Of a DNA stretch of 64,000 nt, positions 45,356-55,464 are shown piece by piece (within the stretch, counting starts at the first letter, position 1; each line of letters begins with the position of its first letter). The notes under the pieces were generated by a model. That model saw only the letters and a program-made list of their open reading frames with translations. It was not told where the DNA came from and ran no database searches. The translations under genes and the position numbers were made by a program. The DNA comes from Pandoraea norimbergensis (GTDB lineage: Bacteria; Pseudomonadota; Gammaproteobacteria; Burkholderiales; Burkholderiaceae): contig NZ_CP013480.3 in the NCBI RefSeq assembly GCF_001465545.3, positions 372,001 to 436,000 of the forward strand, written 5' to 3'.

Positions 45356-46756
45356 TCAGCCGTGCGAGGCCTGATTGCTCTGGGTTTCCGCTGCGGCCTG
45401 CTCGGCGGCTTCACGCCATGCGCGACGCGACCGGCGCATGCGGCGTAAGGCGAGCGACGACATCGTGATCCAGCCGAATGGACGCGGGTCGACCAGCATG
45501 CTCACCGCACGCGCGTAATCGAGCACGAGACCCGGCGTCCATGCCATCGTCTTGGCTCGCTTGCGCAATTGTGCCGCGACCCACAATTCGGGCGTGAGCC
45601 ACAGACGAACGAACGTCCACCAGCCCGCATCGTCGCCGTTGGTCAGGCGTCCGACGCGTCCTTCGATGGCGGCTTCGAGGGCCTTTGCTACGCTGCTCGA
45701 ACAGTTGCGGTGGGTGAGGTTGTACGTGGGGTTCTGCCGGTACGTCTCCCAGAAGGCGCTCAACTGCTGGGGGCTGTAGTTCCGGATACGCACCTTGACT
45801 GTCGACGCACACCACGCTTTCGACTCGGTCACGTAGTCGGGCTGGAACACACCGGGTACGTCGTTCTCGCGGGTCGCACGCAGCAGCTGGCCGAATTGAT
45901 CCGGCGAGCGGTCGATCTCCTGCGCCGGATACAGACTCAGATACACGCCTTCGTGGCTTTCGAGCGCAGCGTGGCCGGTCGAAATCACGCCGTTCTTATC
46001 GACAGCGGCGATATAGCGATCGATCAGCGGTTGTCGGCGCGCAGGGGCCTTCGATGAACCGGAAGGCGTCCAGACGTGCACCGTCAGCGCGGGCTCGCCT
46101 TCGGAGGGCGGGCCTTCCCAACGCGGTGCGCGCGGACGGTCACGCCACAACTTGCGCTTGTCTTCGGGGCTGCCGAGAATCTGCTCGACGCGGAAGCTGC
46201 TGCGCATGCGGCGTGCGCGCATGGCCAGCACCAGCACGTTCCAGCCGGTGAACACGAGACCCAAGCCGATGGCATACGGCAGCGTGCCCTTGTAGTGCGT
46301 GGGGTACGGCTGATAGAAGAACACCGCGACGGCAATTTCGAAAATGCCGCCGGCCATCGCCCATGCCCAGCGCGGGTAACGAACGACGTAGGCGGCAACG
46401 CACTGGAGCAGTCCGTCCGCGAGGAACAGCGTGCCGAACAGCATCGACAGCCAGAAGTTGCCGTGCTGCTGATGGAAGAAGAGCACCAGCAGCGCCGTGA
46501 GCGTAAAGGTACCGCCCTTCAGGCTGCGCACGATGCGCTGTCCGCCGACGCCGATCCCGACAATGGCCAGCGTCGCCAGCCCTTCGGCAAGCAACAGCCA
46601 CGCAAACACGTTGATCGGGAAATGCACCACGCCGTCGAGCGCATCGACGATGAGTGCGAGCCCGAAGGCAAAGAACAGCGCGCCAATCCAGATCAGCGCA
46701 CGGGCTCGCCGGCGCAAATAATCGACGCCGAGCAACAACAGGATCAGACGTACCAA
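45356..46756 (-). CDS. Membrane protein fused to a Cys/His hydrolase domain (DUF308/HdeD + papain-like)
   Basis: A 466-residue protein. Residues 5-180 contain six hydrophobic helices arranged like HdeD/DUF308 membrane proteins. After a linker (185-240) comes a soluble domain with GHAALES (His262) and THRNCSSSVAKAL (Cys352), resembling papain-fold hydrolases of the DUF4105/NlpC-like kind, where such Cys and His form the catalytic pair. Two more hydrophobic stretches near the C-terminus are short. A membrane-anchored protease, amidase or acyltransferase is likely; substrate unknown. The order of Cys and His (His first) is characteristic of the circularly permuted group. Confidence 0.75.
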   Translation of the reverse strand: MVRLILLLLGVDYLRRRARALIWIGALFFAFGLALIVDALDGVVHFPINVFAWLLLAEGLATLAIVGIGVGGQRIVRSLKGGTFTLTALLVLFFHQQHGNFWLSMLFGTLFLADGLLQCVAAYVVRYPRWAWAMAGGIFEIAVAVFFYQPYPTHYKGTLPYAIGLGLVFTGWNVLVLAMRARRMRSSFRVEQILGSPEDKRKLWRDRPRAPRWEGPPSEGEPALTVHVWTPSGSSKAPARRQPLIDRYIAAVDKNGVISTGHAALESHEGVYLSLYPAQEIDRSPDQFGQLLRATRENDVPGVFQPDYVTESKAWCASTVKVRIRNYSPQQLSAFWETYRQNPTYNLTHRNCSSSVAKALEAAIEGRVGRLTNGDDAGWWTFVRLWLTPELWVAAQLRKRAKTMAWTPGLVLDYARAVSMLVDPRPFGWITMSSLALRRMRRSRRAWREAAEQAAAETQSNQASHG

Positions 46757-46885
46757 CGCAGGGTCTCCATCGCATGCGTCGCAACGCCGTCAGTACCGGG
46801 CGTCACGGGCATCCCGTTCACGGGGGATGTGGGAAAAAGCTTGTTATGTGGTGCTATGTTAGCGCGTGTACCGTGACAGGCCAAA

Positions 46886-46927
46886 AACAAAGGCGGCGCG
46901 CTCCGTGAGGAACGCGCCGCCTTTGTT
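46886..46927 (-). terminator. Terminator of argG
   Basis: A perfect 15-bp stem (AACAAAGGCGGCGCG / CGCGCCGCCTTTGTT) with a 12-base loop, 73 bases after the argG stop; its left side is A-rich, giving U-rich sequence in the minus transcript. Confidence 0.9.
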
Positions 46928-46999
46928 GCGGCAAGACAGCGCCGGCACCCTGAGCGCCCCTTACAACATGGAGGGGGCAGGGCTGCCGGACGGCCCGTC

Positions 47000-48355
<1,356 letters not shown>

Positions 48356-48436
48356 TTAACCTGTCAAGTATCCCTGTCAGGGCTATGGATGGTCAAGTCT
48401 GATGGCCGATTCCCATACTTCGAGACGCGCTTCGCG

Positions 48437-49333
48437 TTACCACTGCACCCCCGCCACGCTGCATGCCGAGGCCAAAAACTCGGAAAACGCGCGAATCACG
48501 AGCGATGCCTGACGATGCTGCGGGTAGACGACGTGAATGGCGGTCGGGGGCGGGGCGAAGTCATCGAGCACGGTGACCAGACGCCCGCCCATCAAGGCCG
48601 GCGCGACGATGAACACCGGCAGCCACGTCAGCCCGAGGTCCGCCACGGCGGCATCGCGTGCCAATTCGCCGTTGTTGACCCGCAGACGGCCTGACACGGA
48701 AATCTCCACCGGACTCCCGTCGCGCGCATAGGTCCAGCTCACGCGCTGGCTATGGCCGTAGGGCAGCAGGGCATGCTCGCGCAAGTCTTCGGGGGTGAGC
48801 GGCGTGCCGTGGGCGGCCAGATATCGGGGGCTGGCGCACGTCACCATGCGCATGGGGGCCACTGCGCGCGCAATCAGCGACGAATCGGCCAGCGCGCCGA
48901 TGCGCACCGCCACGTCGTAGCCTTCGCCGATGATGTCGACGGTGCGGTCGTTCAACTCCAGCTCGATGGTGACGTCGGGGTAGGTCGCCAGAAACGACGG
49001 GATGACCGAGCCGAGAAACATCGTGCCGAACGACATCGGCGCAGAGACGCGCAAATTGCCGCGCGGGCGCTCGCCCTGACTGCTCACGGCAAGATTGGCG
49101 GCTTCCACATCGTCGAGAATTCGCCGCGCCCGTGCGTAATAGATCTGGCCGAGGTCGGTCACGGCCAGCCGCCGCGTCGTGCGCAGCAGCAACCGGACGC
49201 CGAGGCTCTGTTCCAGTGCCGAGATGCGCCGGCTCACAAACTGCTTTGACAGTCCGAGTCTGGCTGCCGCCCCGGTAAAGCTCATCGCTTCCACTGCGCT
49301 CACGAAGATGCGCATGTCGTCGAGCAGATCCAT
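48437..49333 (-). CDS. LysR-family transcriptional regulator
   Basis: A 298-residue regulator with the N-terminal helix-turn-helix (MSFTGAAARLGLSKQFVSRRISALEQSLG) at about 15-45 and an effector domain (LRVSAPMSFGTMFLGSVIP). It is of the type that usually regulates a divergent gene, but the gene on its upstream side (EamA exporter) is on the same strand, so its target is unclear. Confidence 0.93.
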   Translation of the reverse strand: MDLLDDMRIFVSAVEAMSFTGAAARLGLSKQFVSRRISALEQSLGVRLLLRTTRRLAVTDLGQIYYARARRILDDVEAANLAVSSQGERPRGNLRVSAPMSFGTMFLGSVIPSFLATYPDVTIELELNDRTVDIIGEGYDVAVRIGALADSSLIARAVAPMRMVTCASPRYLAAHGTPLTPEDLREHALLPYGHSQRVSWTYARDGSPVEISVSGRLRVNNGELARDAAVADLGLTWLPVFIVAPALMGGRLVTVLDDFAPPPTAIHVVYPQHRQASLVIRAFSEFLASACSVAGVQW

Positions 49334-49454
49334 CCGTCAAATTCCAGTCTTAGGAAGGGTTAGGTGACAACGCGCAGCGAAGCTGAGTCATTGTCACCTC
49401 AGAGCCGACAATCTTAACCGAGTCGTATGGCCTGTCCCGAGGCGTTTTGGCGTC

Positions 49455-50303
49455 TTACCGCAGCGCCAGTCGCAGCCCGAGCAGAATCGCCGCCGTGCCG
49501 CCGACGGCGAGCAGGGTTGGTTGATGCCCGAAGATGCCCCAGTCGAGCAGCGCGGTAACCACGGGGACGAGATAGAACAGGCTGGTCACGGTGACGAGGT
49601 TGCCGGCCGCGATCATCCGGTAGAGCAACAACGTCGCGCCAACCGAGATCACCACACCCATATAGAGCAGCGGCAACCAGAAACCGGTCGAGTTATCGAA
49701 GTGCCACGGCTGTGTCGGCGCGACCAGCACGGCGAGTGCCAACCCGACGGCGTACTGAAGGGGCAGCACGTCGAGCGGCGTCTGCCGGGAGCCTTTTTGC
49801 GCAATCGTGCCGAGCGTCATGCAGGCGAGTGCGGTGAGCGCCCATATCGACCCCGCCGCCGACAGCCGCGCCGACATCAGACTCTGCGCCACGACGAGTG
49901 CCAGACCGCCTAGCGCTAGCGCCAGACCCACGAGGCGTTGGGCGCTGTGCGATCGTTCCAGCGCCACGAGCGTGAGGATCGGCTGCACACCGAGCACCGT
50001 GGCGAGCGCGCCGGGTGTGATGCCGTGCGCGAGGGCCAGCAGATACGCCGCCTGATAGCCGCCGATAAGCAGCACCCCGGTACCTGCAACACGCCAGCGC
50101 GTGCCGCGTGCTGGCCACCACTGACGCCGTGTGATCGCGAGCAACGTGAGCGCTGCCAGCGCCACACCGAGACGTATCACCAGAAACGCGAATGCCGACG
50201 CGTGCGTCAGCCCCCATTTAGCGGCGAGTGCGCCGCCGCTCCACAACAGGACGAACAACATCGTTGTGCCATGCCGGCGCAACCAGAGACCATCGACTTG
50301 CAT
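49455..50303 (-). CDS. EamA/DMT-family transporter (RhaT/YdcZ-like exporter)
   Basis: A 282-residue inner-membrane protein with ten predicted helices made of two EamA repeats, starting LFVLLWSGGALAAKWGL and with the second repeat beginning SIWALTALACMTLG. Such proteins export amino acids and other metabolites. The start at 50303 is preferred; the open frame to 50384 lies in the promoter region. Confidence 0.88.
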   Translation of the reverse strand: MQVDGLWLRRHGTTMLFVLLWSGGALAAKWGLTHASAFAFLVIRLGVALAALTLLAITRRQWWPARGTRWRVAGTGVLLIGGYQAAYLLALAHGITPGALATVLGVQPILTLVALERSHSAQRLVGLALALGGLALVVAQSLMSARLSAAGSIWALTALACMTLGTIAQKGSRQTPLDVLPLQYAVGLALAVLVAPTQPWHFDNSTGFWLPLLYMGVVISVGATLLLYRMIAAGNLVTVTSLFYLVPVVTALLDWGIFGHQPTLLAVGGTAAILLGLRLALR

Positions 50304-50781
50304 TGTGCTTTCCCCTACGCAGGTAGTTCGGCCTGTGGCGTATTGCCATGACATGCGTGCCGAGGCGAACGTTGAAGTGCGCACGAGGCAACGCTGTCGT
50401 CATGGCGAGACGACCCAACAGGTGGAACAGAATTCGGAATCGAATCAGGACGTAGCGCTGCGGATGTCAAACATCCGAACGACGTCCGGTGGCGTCAGAC
50501 CACGGTGACGTCGGTCACCACGGCCACGACACTGGCGACAGCCGCGACGACGGTGTCGGGCGGTGCCACGCCGGCAGGCGGGGGAGGGGCGACTGCTGCA
50601 AAGCGTCCTCGCAGGCGCGAGCCGGCACCGCGCAACGGCGGTGAGACGGCAAGGCGGATGGACGCGTGACCAGTCATGGAGAAAATAAGGTGATGAAAAA
50701 TTGGCCCGTCACTCGACGGGCGTGCACACACTTTACACGGCACGTTCGCTGGCGGCAAGTCGGTCGGCGTGCGGCCGACAC
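50304..50781. other. Intergenic region
   Basis: No supported gene. A Pro- and Val-rich minus-strand frame (50495-50785) lacks a ribosome binding site and looks like chance coding in GC-rich DNA. The promoter of the EamA gene should lie at its left end and a terminator of the flavin-type gene may lie near 50500-50560, where GTGACG/CGTCAC-type repeats occur. Confidence 0.5.
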
Positions 50782-51798
50782 TCACGCCACTTGCCAGTCG
50801 CCCGTGCGTTCAACACTCGGCGAGGTCTCGCCATCGCGCCATGCTACGGGCAACGCGCCGCGCACGCGACGCACCTCCCGCACGTGAACTCGCACCAGTC
50901 GCAAAGCACCGGCAAAGCCGCTCTGTGTTTCGTCATGCCAAAGAATTTCGGCATCGCCCGCGACGTGCAGAAAATCACCCGTGGCGAAGTCGACGAAGAG
51001 CAACCCGACGCGCGGGTTCACAAGCAGATTGCCCAGTGTGTTGAAAAACGCGTTGCCGCGAAAATCGGGCCACGTCAGCGTGTGCGCATCGTCGACGCGC
51101 ACGAACCCGGGCTTGCCGCCGCGATGCGACACGTCGGCGCCGGCGCTGCGCGAGGTCGCGCTTTCGCCCGCGTAGTACGACGCGACGAAGAAGGTTTCCG
51201 CGCTGGCGATTTGCCACTGCGCGTCGTCGTCGAGCGCAGTCTGTGGCGTCTCGGCTTCGGGCGGCGCAACATGCGCATCCGGCGTGATCTCGCGCTTGCG
51301 GATGTACTGCGGGCAGTTGCCGAAGCTCTGTGCCACACGCACGGCAAAACCCCGCGCATCACTTTCTACGACCGGCCCATTGATGCGATTGCGACGCCGT
51401 GTCGACGGCTCGAGTCCGAGCACCCCCACGGGGGCGCCGGGCGTCATCGTGCCGTAGAGCGGATCGGTCGGTGGCGGCAGCGTATCCACGCGCAGCACGG
51501 TCGGGTCCGGTGAGTGGACGAAACCCGGTGTACCGCTGAGCAACGTGGCCCACGGCTGCGCAGCATGATCCAATCCACCGATCACCAAAAACGGCAACTG
51601 CGGAAAGAACTGGCGATGCTGCTCGGGCATCGCCGTACGGATCACTTTGGGACCGATTTCCGCCATCGCCTCACGCGAGCCAGCGAGTGTTTGCACGACC
51701 GCTTCGCCCGCATGGAACGGTGAGTCGGGGCTCAGCATCGGCAGTGGCGCGGGTAGCAGATTTTCCCAGTCAACGGGGGCATGGCGGACGTCGTTCAT
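50782..51798 (-). CDS. Pyridoxamine 5'-phosphate oxidase-family FMN-binding protein
   Basis: A 338-residue cytoplasmic protein. A first split-barrel (PFLVIGGLDHAAQPWATLLSG) and a second half (GFVRVDDAHTLTWPDFRGNAFFNTLGNL) show the FMN-binding fold duplicated, as in long PNPOx-like proteins that are often found beside glutathione S-transferases or ferredoxin domains. No ferredoxin domain follows here. It lies 18 bases after the GST gene and is probably cotranscribed. Confidence 0.82.
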   Translation of the reverse strand: MNDVRHAPVDWENLLPAPLPMLSPDSPFHAGEAVVQTLAGSREAMAEIGPKVIRTAMPEQHRQFFPQLPFLVIGGLDHAAQPWATLLSGTPGFVHSPDPTVLRVDTLPPPTDPLYGTMTPGAPVGVLGLEPSTRRRNRINGPVVESDARGFAVRVAQSFGNCPQYIRKREITPDAHVAPPEAETPQTALDDDAQWQIASAETFFVASYYAGESATSRSAGADVSHRGGKPGFVRVDDAHTLTWPDFRGNAFFNTLGNLLVNPRVGLLFVDFATGDFLHVAGDAEILWHDETQSGFAGALRLVRVHVREVRRVRGALPVAWRDGETSPSVERTGDWQVA

Positions 51799-51816
51799 GA
51801 TCGCCTCACATTTGTT

Positions 51817-52500
51817 TTACGCGGCCGCGTTCAGACCGCACGGCAGCGATGCCATCGGCACGAACCCCGGCAATGCGGCGACGCGCTCAAGCCATGCCCG
51901 TACCGCCGGATAGGGCGCAAGCGTCACATTCCCTTCCGGTGCGTGCGCGAGATACGCGTAGCAGGCCAGATCGGCAATCGTGGGCGTGGTGCTGGCGAGG
52001 AATGCGCTCGCCCCCGGTGCCGTCAGATGCGCTTCCATACGCGTGAGCAGCTGATTGGCGCGCTGGATCATGTCCACGGTGTCACCGGGGCGCTTGAACG
52101 CCACCACAATTCGTGCCGCAGCCGCACCGAAGGCCAGATCGCCGGCGGCAATCGACAGCCAGCGCTGCACGTTGGCGGCCGCCGCCGGGTCGCGCGGCAA
52201 CCATGTACCGGCCGGGTCATAACGCGACGCGAGATACACCAGAATGGCGTTCGAATCGCTGAGAATCACGCCGTCGTCGTCAATCGCCGGCACTTGGCCG
52301 AACGGATTGATGGCGAGAAACGGCGGCTGCAAATGTTCTTTGCCCGGGAGATCCACATCGACCACCTCAAACGGCAGGTTCAGCAGGTGCAGCATCAGCT
52401 CGACGCGATGACAGTGCCCCGAGAGGGCGAAGCGATACAGCCGGATCGGGCGGTTGGGCGTTGGGCGGGAAGCGGGCGATGAAGCGGCTGATGCAGTCAT
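51817..52500 (-). CDS. Glutathione S-transferase
   Basis: A 227-residue GST. The N-terminal thioredoxin-like domain starts IRLYRFALSGHCHRVELML (Ser near 27 in the glutathione site), continues with PFGQVPAIDDDGVILSDSNAIL (the cis-Pro and the SNAI glutathione-binding motif), then an all-helical C-terminal domain. The start at 52500 follows GGAGC; the frame is open to 52755. It is divergent from the LysR gene at 52668, which is the most likely regulator of this gene and the FMN-binding gene. Confidence 0.9.
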   Translation of the reverse strand: MTASAASSPASRPTPNRPIRLYRFALSGHCHRVELMLHLLNLPFEVVDVDLPGKEHLQPPFLAINPFGQVPAIDDDGVILSDSNAILVYLASRYDPAGTWLPRDPAAAANVQRWLSIAAGDLAFGAAAARIVVAFKRPGDTVDMIQRANQLLTRMEAHLTAPGASAFLASTTPTIADLACYAYLAHAPEGNVTLAPYPAVRAWLERVAALPGFVPMASLPCGLNAAA

Positions 52501-52667
52501 GAGAAAGCTCCGGTGAAGTTGCGGGTTCGGTGAGCGCTGGCGCCGCGCTTTTGTGACCGGCGCGCCATTCGCGCATTCGACATCTGCATTGTTATTCGTA
52601 TTGAATTCTGGATAAATGGCGAAGAACTGATTTGACTGCTCCGATAAGTGGAGTAATGTGACTTCCC

Positions 52668-53588
52668 ATGGATAAACTTCGTGCCATGCAGACCTTCGTC
52701 GCCATCGTGGATCAGGGCAGCCTGAGCGCGGCGGCGCGCGCGCTCGATTCCTCATTACCGGCGGTGGTGCGCACGCTGGCGGCGCTCGAAACGTCGCTCG
52801 ACGTGCGATTGCTCAACCGCACCACACGCCGTCAGGCGCTGACCGAAGAAGGCCACGCCTATCTGGACACTTGTCGTCGAATCCTGAGCGAGTTGCACGA
52901 GGCCGAGGCGCGTCTGGCCGAGCGTCACGAAGCGCCGACCGGCACGCTCGTGGTCACCGCGCCGGTGCTCTTCGGACAGTTGCATGTCGCGCCCGCCTTG
53001 CATCGCTTCCTGCGGGCGTATCCCGCCATCAAATGCCGGTTGTTGCTCAACGACCGCGTGGTGAATTTGTGGGAAGAGGGAATCGACGTGGGCATCCGTA
53101 TCTCACCGCTCGATGACTCCACACTGATCGCACAAAACATCGGTGCCATCCGGCGTGTGGTGGTCGCCAGCCCGGCGTGTCTGGCTGAGCAGGGGGAGGT
53201 CACGCATCCGCGCGACCTGATCGGCAAGAACTGTATTCGTGCCTACGGTGTCGGTTACGCGCAGTGGCGATTCTGGGAAAAAGGAGAGAAGGGAGAGAAG
53301 GGCGAAAGTGGCCGCGAGTTTGCGGTGCCGGTCGACGGCAATCTGGAGGTCAACCACGGACTGGCCGCGATCGAGGCGTGCATCGGCGGACTCGGCTACG
53401 GCAGCTTCTTGTCCTATCAGGTCGTCGGGCCACTGGCCGATGGCCGCCTGAAGCGCGTACTCACGGACTACGAAGGGCCAGCACGTCCGGTCAGCATCGT
53501 CTATCCGCATGCACGGTTGCTGCCCTCGCGCACGCGTGCATTCGTCGAATGGATGAAGAAGGAATTGCGCGACGTGCCGATGGTGTGA
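52668..53588 (+). CDS. LysR-family transcriptional regulator
   Basis: A 306-residue regulator: helix-turn-helix at about 5-62 (MQTFVAIVDQGSLSAAARALDSS) and an effector domain (GTLVVTAPVLFGQLHVAPAL). It has an insertion of Lys-Gly-Glu repeats near residue 204-212, encoded by a 9-base tandem repeat. It is divergent from the GST/FMN-protein pair. Confidence 0.93.
   Translation: MDKLRAMQTFVAIVDQGSLSAAARALDSSLPAVVRTLAALETSLDVRLLNRTTRRQALTEEGHAYLDTCRRILSELHEAEARLAERHEAPTGTLVVTAPVLFGQLHVAPALHRFLRAYPAIKCRLLLNDRVVNLWEEGIDVGIRISPLDDSTLIAQNIGAIRRVVVASPACLAEQGEVTHPRDLIGKNCIRAYGVGYAQWRFWEKGEKGEKGESGREFAVPVDGNLEVNHGLAAIEACIGGLGYGSFLSYQVVGPLADGRLKRVLTDYEGPARPVSIVYPHARLLPSRTRAFVEWMKKELRDVPMV
53274..53309. 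repeat. 9-base tandem repeat in a LysR gene
   Basis: GGAGAGAAG occurs twice in tandem (53283-53300), flanked by imperfect copies on both sides, encoding (K)GEKGEKGE in the effector domain. Changes in copy number would preserve the frame. Confidence 0.75.
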
Positions 53589-53641
53589 GGTCGTCGCGAA
53601 GCCGGACAGCGAAACGATATTCGGACGGCAGACAAAAGAAG

Positions 53642-53698
53642 GCGGAAAGCGACAGAGCCGCTTTCCGCTAAAAAGCCCGCCGACGCCAACCGGCGGGC
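53642..53698. terminator. Pair of hairpins between convergent genes
   Basis: GCGGAAAGCG/CGCTTTCCGC (53642-53668) is followed by GCCCGCCG/CGGCGGGC (53675-53698). A-run between them suits the minus-strand transcript of the small secreted protein; the first hairpin suits the + strand LysR gene. Confidence 0.7.
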
Positions 53699-53825
53699 CG
53701 CTTCGTTCATGTCGCGCGAATCGTGTGAATCGTACGATTCGATCGCGGTATCAGATGCTTGGGCGTCATGCGTTAGATGCTTGTCGCGCCAATTGAGTCG
53801 GAGGTGCTAATCGCGAACGGCGCGA

Positions 53826-54116
53826 TCAGTCACGGCGCCAGCCGCGATGCCAGCCGCGGTCATGACGATCGTCCCAGCGGCGTTCGCGCCAGTCGTCCCA
53901 GCGATCACGGCCGTAGTAGACAACCGGGCGCGGTTCGATATACACAGGGCGCGGCTGCACGTACACCGGCTGTGGTGCCACGTAGACCGGCTGCGGCGCC
54001 GCATAAACCGGTGCCGGCACGCCGAGATAGACGCCGACGTCCACGTGAGCCGATGCGGCACCTGATGCGGCAGCGGCGGCAACGCCAAGGGCAGCGATGA
54101 TGAGAAAGCGTTTCAT
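53826..54116 (-). CDS. Small secreted Pro/Val/Tyr repeat protein
   Basis: A 96-residue exported protein. A signal peptide ends near ASA-H, and the mature part holds tandem units of the form PQPVYVAPQPVYVQPRPVYIEPRP, then an Arg/Trp/Asp-rich tail. Such small basic repeat proteins occur widely in Burkholderiales and their function is unknown. The start at 54116 follows GGAGG; the longer frame to 54332 is not supported. Confidence 0.85.
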   Translation of the reverse strand: MKRFLIIAALGVAAAAASGAASAHVDVGVYLGVPAPVYAAPQPVYVAPQPVYVQPRPVYIEPRPVVYYGRDRWDDWRERRWDDRHDRGWHRGWRRD

Positions 54117-54402
54117 GATGTCCTCCAGTGGCGCCCGCGAATCGGTGACGGTGTGTCGTTGCGAGATGAGGCGAGCGCTTGCGGTGAGTCGGATCGATTC
54201 GCACGTGGCGCTGTGCTGCCTGTCGTCGAATCGTTGAGGCAAGTGTAGCGAGCACACGGCGTGGCAGGTGCAACGAGTCTGTCGGGGATGTGTCGTTTTG
54301 TAACGCGAGTGGACGCGCTCTTCCCTTGTCACGTCACGCGCAGAGGACAGCGAAGCGGTGGGACATCGGGGACGGCGACAAAGTGAAAAGGCACAGCGGA
54401 AA

Positions 54403-54439
54403 AAACAAAAGGCGTCACGCGAAAAACGCGGGACGCCTT
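54403..54439 (-). terminator. Terminator downstream of tRNA-Val
   Basis: AAGGCGTC/GACGCCTT with an inner CGCG/CGCG pairing encloses an A-rich loop, and the left flank AAAAACAAAA becomes a U-rich tail in the minus transcript. It begins 15 bases after the tRNA 3' end. The rest of the 54117-54453 gap holds only the upstream region of the small secreted protein gene. Confidence 0.85.
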
Positions 54440-54453
54440 GTGCTTTTGTTCGT

Positions 54454-54530
54454 TGGTAGGCTCGATTGGACTCGAACCAACGACCCCCACCATGTCAAGG
54501 TGGTGCTCTAACCAGCTGAGCTACGAGCCT
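54454..54530 (-). tRNA. tRNA-Val (GAC)
   Basis: 77 bases including the encoded CCA. The acceptor (AGGCTCG with CGAGCCT), D-arm (GCTC...GAGC), anticodon stem (CCACC/GGTGG) with loop TTGACAT giving anticodon GAC, and T-arm (TTGGTTCGAGTCCAA) are all well formed. It reads GUC and GUU valine codons. Confidence 0.97.
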
Positions 54531-54621
54531 AGAAAGACCGCGAGTATAGGGTCAATTTCTGAAGGTGGCAAGTCTTTGGCGAAAATTTCTGAAAAATATT
54601 TGCGACGCGCTGTCGTATCGA

Positions 54622-55431
54622 TCACGCCTCGCCGCGCTTTGCCGTGCCACGGCGCGGCTTGATTGGCTTGAGCCGCACCCAGATGCCTTGTTTGCCGCCG
54701 GTGCCTGCGCGTTGCTCCACATCGAACAGGCCGATGGTCGAGACGAGATCGCTGAGCTTGCCGAACCCGTAGTTGCGCGAATCGAAGTCCGGTGCCTGCT
54801 TGGCGACATGGCTGCCGATGGAGCCCAAGCTGGCCCAGCCGTCCTCATCCGAGACGTCCGTTACGGCGTTGCGCAGCAGTCGCACGAGGCGCGCATCGCG
54901 CTTGAGTTCGGCGGCGCTGCGACGCTTATTACGCCGCGCGGGCGCTTCTTCGTCGTCATCGTCGCGCTCGTGATCTTGCCGCAGCAGTTCGGTGTAGATG
55001 AACTTGTCGCAAGCGGTGACGAACGGCTGCGGTGTCTTGCGCTCGCCAAAGCCGTACACGATCAGCCCTTGTTCGCGAATGCGCGAGGCCAGCCGTGTGA
55101 AGTCGCTGTCGCTCGATACGAGACAAAAACCGTCGAAGCGCCCGGTGTAGAGCAAGTCCATCGCGTCGATGATCATCGCGCTGTCGGTCGCGTTCTTGCC
55201 GACCGTGTAGCGAAACTGCTGGATCGGCTGAATCGAATATTCGAGCAGGCACTTCTTCCAGCCGTCGAGATTCGGTTTGGTCCAGTCGCCGTAGATGCGT
55301 TTCACACTCGCCACGCCGTACTTGGCCACTTCAGTGAGCAGACCTTCGACGATGGCGGGCGCGGCGTTATCGGCGTCGATGAGAACGACGAGGGTCGATC
55401 CTTGAACGGCCACTGCGGAAGTCGGTGACAT
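54622..55431 (-). CDS. NYN-domain nuclease with C-terminal LOTUS-like domain
   Basis: A 269-residue protein. The N-terminal NYN/PIN-like domain (LVVLIDADNAAPA, KNATDSAMIIDAMDLL, LVSSDSDFTRLA) carries the Asp residues that bind Mg in this nuclease fold; these proteins process RNA. After a charged linker comes an OST-HTH/LOTUS-type domain (LVRLLRNAVTDVSDEDGWASLGSIG ... LVSTIGLFDV), an RNA-binding fold. The biological substrate is unknown. The gene starts 33 bases after the MFS gene's stop on the same strand and may be cotranscribed. Confidence 0.85.
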   Translation of the reverse strand: MSPTSAVAVQGSTLVVLIDADNAAPAIVEGLLTEVAKYGVASVKRIYGDWTKPNLDGWKKCLLEYSIQPIQQFRYTVGKNATDSAMIIDAMDLLYTGRFDGFCLVSSDSDFTRLASRIREQGLIVYGFGERKTPQPFVTACDKFIYTELLRQDHERDDDDEEAPARRNKRRSAAELKRDARLVRLLRNAVTDVSDEDGWASLGSIGSHVAKQAPDFDSRNYGFGKLSDLVSTIGLFDVEQRAGTGGKQGIWVRLKPIKPRRGTAKRGEA

Positions 55432-55464
55432 GAATGGGTTCCCTGTGGGCGAAGAGGTAACGCA

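Noticed and set aside
50495..50785. 96-codon minus frame rich in Pro and Val
   Set aside because: No Shine-Dalgarno, low-complexity product, and it overlaps the FMN-protein gene end.
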